From NCBI RefSeq assembly GCF_016734815.1, contig NZ_JAERQF010000002.1:124001-188000 (forward strand): a stretch of 64,000 nt of DNA. The letters run 5' to 3'. This document shows, piece after piece, positions 61,556 to 64,000 of the stretch; within the stretch, counting starts at the first letter, position 1; each line of letters starts with the position of its first letter. The notes beneath the pieces are model-generated. The model did not search any database and was not told the origin of the DNA. It saw only the letters and a list, made by a program, of their open reading frames with translations. The DNA is from Hymenobacter rubidus (GTDB lineage: Bacteria > Bacteroidota > Bacteroidia > Cytophagales > Hymenobacteraceae). The position numbers were made by a program, and so were the translations under genes.

Positions 61556-62248
61556 CTACGGCCGGGTCAGCACCTCGTCAATCAGGCCGTATTCCTTGGC
61601 TTCGTCGGCGCGCATCCAGTAGTCGCGGTCCGAGTCGTCGTGGATTTGCTGGTAGGTTTTGCCGGTGCGCTCGGCGTAGATGCCGTAGAGCTCCTGGCGC
61701 AGCTTCACCACCTCGCGGGCCGTGATTTCGATGTCGGCCGACGGGCCCTGCACGCCGCCGCTGGGCTGGTGAATCATGACGCGGGCATGGGGCAGGGCCG
61801 AGCGTTTGCCGATGGCGCCGCCGCAGAGCAGGAAGGCGCCCATGCTGGCGGCCAGCCCGGTGCAGATGGTGGCCACGTCGGGCTGCACGTACTGCATGGT
61901 GTCGTACATGCCGAAGCCGGCGTACACCGAGCCGCCCGGCGAGTTGATGTAGAGCAGAATGTCCTTCCGCGCATCGGCCGATTCGAGAAAGAGCAGCTGG
62001 GCGTTGATGATGTTGGCAATGTGGTCGTCCACGGCCTGGCCCAGGAAGATGATGCGGTCCATAATGAGCCGCGAAAACACGTCGATTTCGCGAAAATTCT
62101 GCGGCCGTTCCTCGATGACGGAGCGGGTCATGTTGTTGATATAGGGCCGGGTCAGGCCCTCGGTGTGGGCGATATACTGGTCGACGCGCAGGCCGTTCAG
62201 GCCTTGGCCGTGCACGGCAAATTTTCGGAATTCGGTTGGGTTCAGCAT
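61556..62248 (-). CDS. clpP: ClpP protease subunit
   Basis: A 230-residue serine protease subunit that forms the ClpP tetradecamer and works with ClpX or ClpA. Catalytic triad: Ser135 in GLAASMGAF, His160 in VMIHQPSGG and Asp209 in SDRDYWM. The frame continues to 62590 through a repeat (20-base arms at 62342-62361 and 62417-62436), but ATG 62248 gives the normal N-terminus [10 protein letters not shown]. No clpX or tig gene is adjacent, unlike many genomes. Autoprocessing of a short N-terminal propeptide is likely, as in other ClpP proteins. Confidence 0.95.
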   Translation of the reverse strand: MLNPTEFRKFAVHGQGLNGLRVDQYIAHTEGLTRPYINNMTRSVIEERPQNFREIDVFSRLIMDRIIFLGQAVDDHIANIINAQLLFLESADARKDILLYINSPGGSVYAGFGMYDTMQYVQPDVATICTGLAASMGAFLLCGGAIGKRSALPHARVMIHQPSGGVQGPSADIEITAREVVKLRQELYGIYAERTGKTYQQIHDDSDRDYWMRADEAKEYGLIDEVLTRP

Positions 62249-62341
62249 GGGGGTGGATTGGGGTGAAAAAGGGCCAAACAGCACCTGCCTTGCGTAAAAG
62301 CAAGGGTGAAAAGGCCCGCAAAATGGCGAAATCAGAAGCGG

Positions 62342-62436
62342 GTAGAGACGCGGCACTTCGCTTCTTGTCGTTGAATAATGGGGGGCAGAATTGCCTGATG
62401 GCGCAGATGCCGAGACGCGAAGTGGCGCGTCTCTAC
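62342..62436. repeat. Family F inverted repeat
   Basis: Arms 62342-62361 and 62417-62436 (20 bases) are reverse complements with one mismatch (core GTAGAGACGCGGCACTTCGC). The loop is 55 bases. It lies between clpP and the small sigma-partner gene. Confidence 0.9.
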
Positions 62437-62687
62437 AGCGGCCAGCAACGGCGAAGCCGCGCCCACCAACTGCCATACAGCCGCGCATGAATCTGGCGCA
62501 ACTCCTGGCCCAATTGCCGACGGCCGGCCCGGCGCAGGCCGTGGTAGAGCTGCTGTTGCGCCGCCGCATCGGCGGCCAACTCGCCGTCAAGCAACTGGCG
62601 CAGGCGCCAGTCCTCCGCCGGCAGGGCGGCGGGGCCGTTTAGCAGCTGCTGCTCAATCAGCCGAAGGCGTTCTAGCTCGGGGCGCAT
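62433..62687 (-). CDS. Small sigma-factor partner protein
   Basis: An 84-residue protein whose start is 3 nt after the sigma factor stop. It is helical and rich in Arg, Leu and Gln ([49 protein letters not shown]). The pattern is similar to the small regulatory proteins found directly downstream of ECF sigma factors in Cytophagales, some of which may act as anti-sigma factors, but no zinc-binding motif (HxxxCxxC) is present. The role is inferred from position only. Confidence 0.6.
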   Translation of the reverse strand: MRPELERLRLIEQQLLNGPAALPAEDWRLRQLLDGELAADAAAQQQLYHGLRRAGRRQLGQELRQIHARLYGSWWARLRRCWPL

Positions 62688-62690
62688 GGC

Positions 62691-63269
62691 TTACAATTCA
62701 AGGGTTTCAGACCGCCATGCCGCCCGCACGGAACTACGCAGCCGCTCCAGGCACTTGAATTTTTGCACCGTGGCCGAGCGCACAGAAGCGTAGCCGTTGG
62801 ATTCGGCAATCTGCGTCAGGGGCTGCTGGAAATAGTAAAAGCTCAGCAGCACGTCTTTACATTTCTTGCCCAGCCGTTCCACGTAGTCGAGCACGGCGAT
62901 GGCTGGTTCGGTAACGGCTTCCGAATCTTCCGAGGCCAGGGGTTCAAAGGCGTCGGATAGGGACTGCTCCGGCAGGCGGGCCCGGCGGCGCTGCTCGTGG
63001 TGCCACAAGTTGCGGGCAATGCCCACGAGGTAGGTGCCGGCCGAAGACGTAAGCACCAGCGTGCCGCCCACCGCCTGCTCGTAAAGAATGACCATTGCAT
63101 CATGAAAGATGTCCTGCGCATCCTGGGCCGTGCCACCGTGGCTGCCCACGTAGCGCCGCACCAGCGGAAAGGCCCGGCGGTAAAGCCGGGTCAGGGCCTG
63201 CTCGCGGTCGGCGAGCAGGGCATCGCGCAGGGCGGAAGCGGGCGGCGGGGAGGGGGGTAAGAGCGTCAT
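62691..63269 (-). CDS. ECF-type RNA polymerase sigma factor
   Basis: A 192-residue sigma-70 family protein. Region 2 covers about 25-92 (LYRRAFPLVRRYVGSHGG, DAQDIFHDAMVILYEQ, SSAGTYLVGIARNLWHHEQRR) and region 4 about 130-180 (LGKKCKDVLLSFYYFQQPLTQIAESNGYASVRSAT, HTH). There are no regions 1 or 3, so it is an ECF factor. The downstream 84-residue gene is translationally linked. Its target promoters and signal are not visible; the small partner might be an anti-sigma factor. Confidence 0.88.
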   Translation of the reverse strand: MTLLPPSPPPASALRDALLADREQALTRLYRRAFPLVRRYVGSHGGTAQDAQDIFHDAMVILYEQAVGGTLVLTSSAGTYLVGIARNLWHHEQRRRARLPEQSLSDAFEPLASEDSEAVTEPAIAVLDYVERLGKKCKDVLLSFYYFQQPLTQIAESNGYASVRSATVQKFKCLERLRSSVRAAWRSETLEL

Positions 63270-63396
63270 TGGAGCAGGCTTGTACCAATTAATCCATTTC
63301 CAACGGAAGTATCACCCGCGCCTTGAAAAAAAGTTGCCCGCCTCCCCTGCCATGCGTGGGCAAGTGTGCATCAGCCAGGCATAAACTCAGCCAGGG

Positions 63397-64000
63397 CTAC
63401 TTGAAATGTAGCGGCACCACCAGCCGCACACTCACGTTACGGCCCTGGTTGAACACGCCGGTGCGGCCATTCGCCACGTTGTAGTCCGCGTATTTCAGGC
63501 GGCTCAAGTGGCTCTGGTAGCCCACATCAAACAGGTTGTTGGCCGTGAGGTACAGCGAGAACAAGGTTTTGCCCTGCGCATTGGCCAGGTCGGTGCCGAG
63601 GCCGGCGTTTACCAGCGTGTAGCCGGGCGTGGCCGTTTCCGTATCAAAAGCCGAGAAGTAGCGGTTCTGGGCGAAGGTGTGCTCCAACTGCAGGCGGGCG
63701 TAGGGGTTGGCGAGGCGCTTGCCCTGGCGGCGGAAGTTGGCCCGCAACTCCGATTGCAGCCGGTCGCCGGGGATGAAGGGCAGGTATTTCTGGTCGGCCG
63801 GCACGTTCAGCTGCTCGGCCCGCACCATCGAAAACGAGTTTTCGAAGTGCAGCCAGTCCAGCGGGTGGGGGTGCAGGTCGAGGCTGACTTCGCCGCCCAC
63901 CAGGCGGGCCTGGCCCTGCGCGTACTTATAGGCCGCCGTGCCGTCGCGCAGCGAGTCGGCGCCGCCGGCCGTGAGCAGCCGGCGGGTAAAAATGTAGTTG
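63397..64000 (-). CDS. TonB-dependent receptor, C-terminal part
   Basis: At least 201 residues of a TonB-dependent outer-membrane receptor, running off the right edge of the window (its N-terminus and plug lie outside). Amphipathic barrel strands are visible, including FSMVRAEQLNVPADQKYLPFIPGDRLQSEL and YARLQLEHTF. The C-terminal part contains LYLTANNLFDVGYQSHLSRLKYADYN, VNGRTGVFNQGRNVSVRL-like GRTGVFNQGRNVSVRLVVP and the final FK. The FDVGYQSHLSRLK segment is typical of this receptor class. The substrate cannot be seen. No anti-sigma/sigma pairing of the FecR type is adjacent; the ECF sigma gene is on the same strand, 128 bases away. Confidence 0.85.
   Translation of the reverse strand, partial: NYIFTRRLLTAGGADSLRDGTAAYKYAQGQARLVGGEVSLDLHPHPLDWLHFENSFSMVRAEQLNVPADQKYLPFIPGDRLQSELRANFRRQGKRLANPYARLQLEHTFAQNRYFSAFDTETATPGYTLVNAGLGTDLANAQGKTLFSLYLTANNLFDVGYQSHLSRLKYADYNVANGRTGVFNQGRNVSVRLVVPLHFK

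Noticed and set aside
62249..62590. Long N-terminal extension of ClpP
   Set aside because: The extension reads through a repeat and lacks ClpP features; ATG 62248 gives the normal start.

Overview
The window looks like chromosomal DNA of a high-GC Bacteroidota, most likely a Hymenobacter-like member of the Cytophagales. This is an inference from several things seen together: type IX secretion (T9SS) C-terminal sorting domains on secreted proteins, a DUF1800/DUF1501 pair, a long eukaryote-like IleRS, an E1-alpha with a low-complexity leader, TonB-type proteins, TAnnTTTG -7 boxes in front of some genes, and many intergenic palindromes of kinds I associate with this phylum. No rRNA, tRNA, insertion sequence, prophage or CRISPR array is visible.

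Layout. 0-0.65 kb: a DUF433/DUF5615 toxin-antitoxin-like pair. 0.67-15.8 kb: RND/MMPL exporter, ileS, a tandem duplication of lspA, a fused two-ATPase peptide ABC protein, rnr, a polyprenyl diphosphate synthase and a rhomboid protease. Two small orphan genes (about 8.5 and 13.8 kb) each sit inside a long inverted repeat. 15.9-20.6 kb: small membrane proteins, a glycerophosphodiesterase, an HTH gene surrounded and interrupted by TGTTAC hexamers, a perfect parS centromere site, then dciA and recF on the minus strand. 20.6-26.8 kb: pdhA, a membrane TPR protein, ribH, a DksA-like protein, a pseudouridine synthase with a 400-residue Arg/Gly-rich head, and coaX. 26.8-33.4 kb: an envelope-biogenesis run (beta-barrel protein, LptC, PpiD-like foldase, TPR protein). 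33.4-40.6 kb: recJ, DoxX, two large T9SS cargo proteins. 40.8-49.7 kb: acyl-CoA dehydrogenase, AraC regulator, NlpC/P60 hydrolase, the DUF1800/DUF1501 pair and small membrane proteins. 49.8-64 kb: almost all minus strand, with a protein carrying three TonB C-terminal domains, penicillin acylase, RlpA, GDSL esterase, MFS, zinc-type CDF exporter, ClpP, an ECF sigma factor with its small partner, and the end of a TonB-dependent receptor.

The most striking structure is not a gene. At least seven unrelated families of long inverted repeats (arms about 20-45 bp) occupy the gaps between genes. Within each element the two arms match nearly perfectly although the sequence differs between elements. Some arms are themselves palindromic, some elements have solo arms, and some supply stop codons or spurious gene starts. 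Two of these repeats enclose a small gene. The parS site next to an HTH gene with a periodic hexamer array is the second notable feature.

Starts: many open frames extend upstream of the likely start, often through a repeat. Where protein-family knowledge or an ATG allowed it I chose the internal start and say so.
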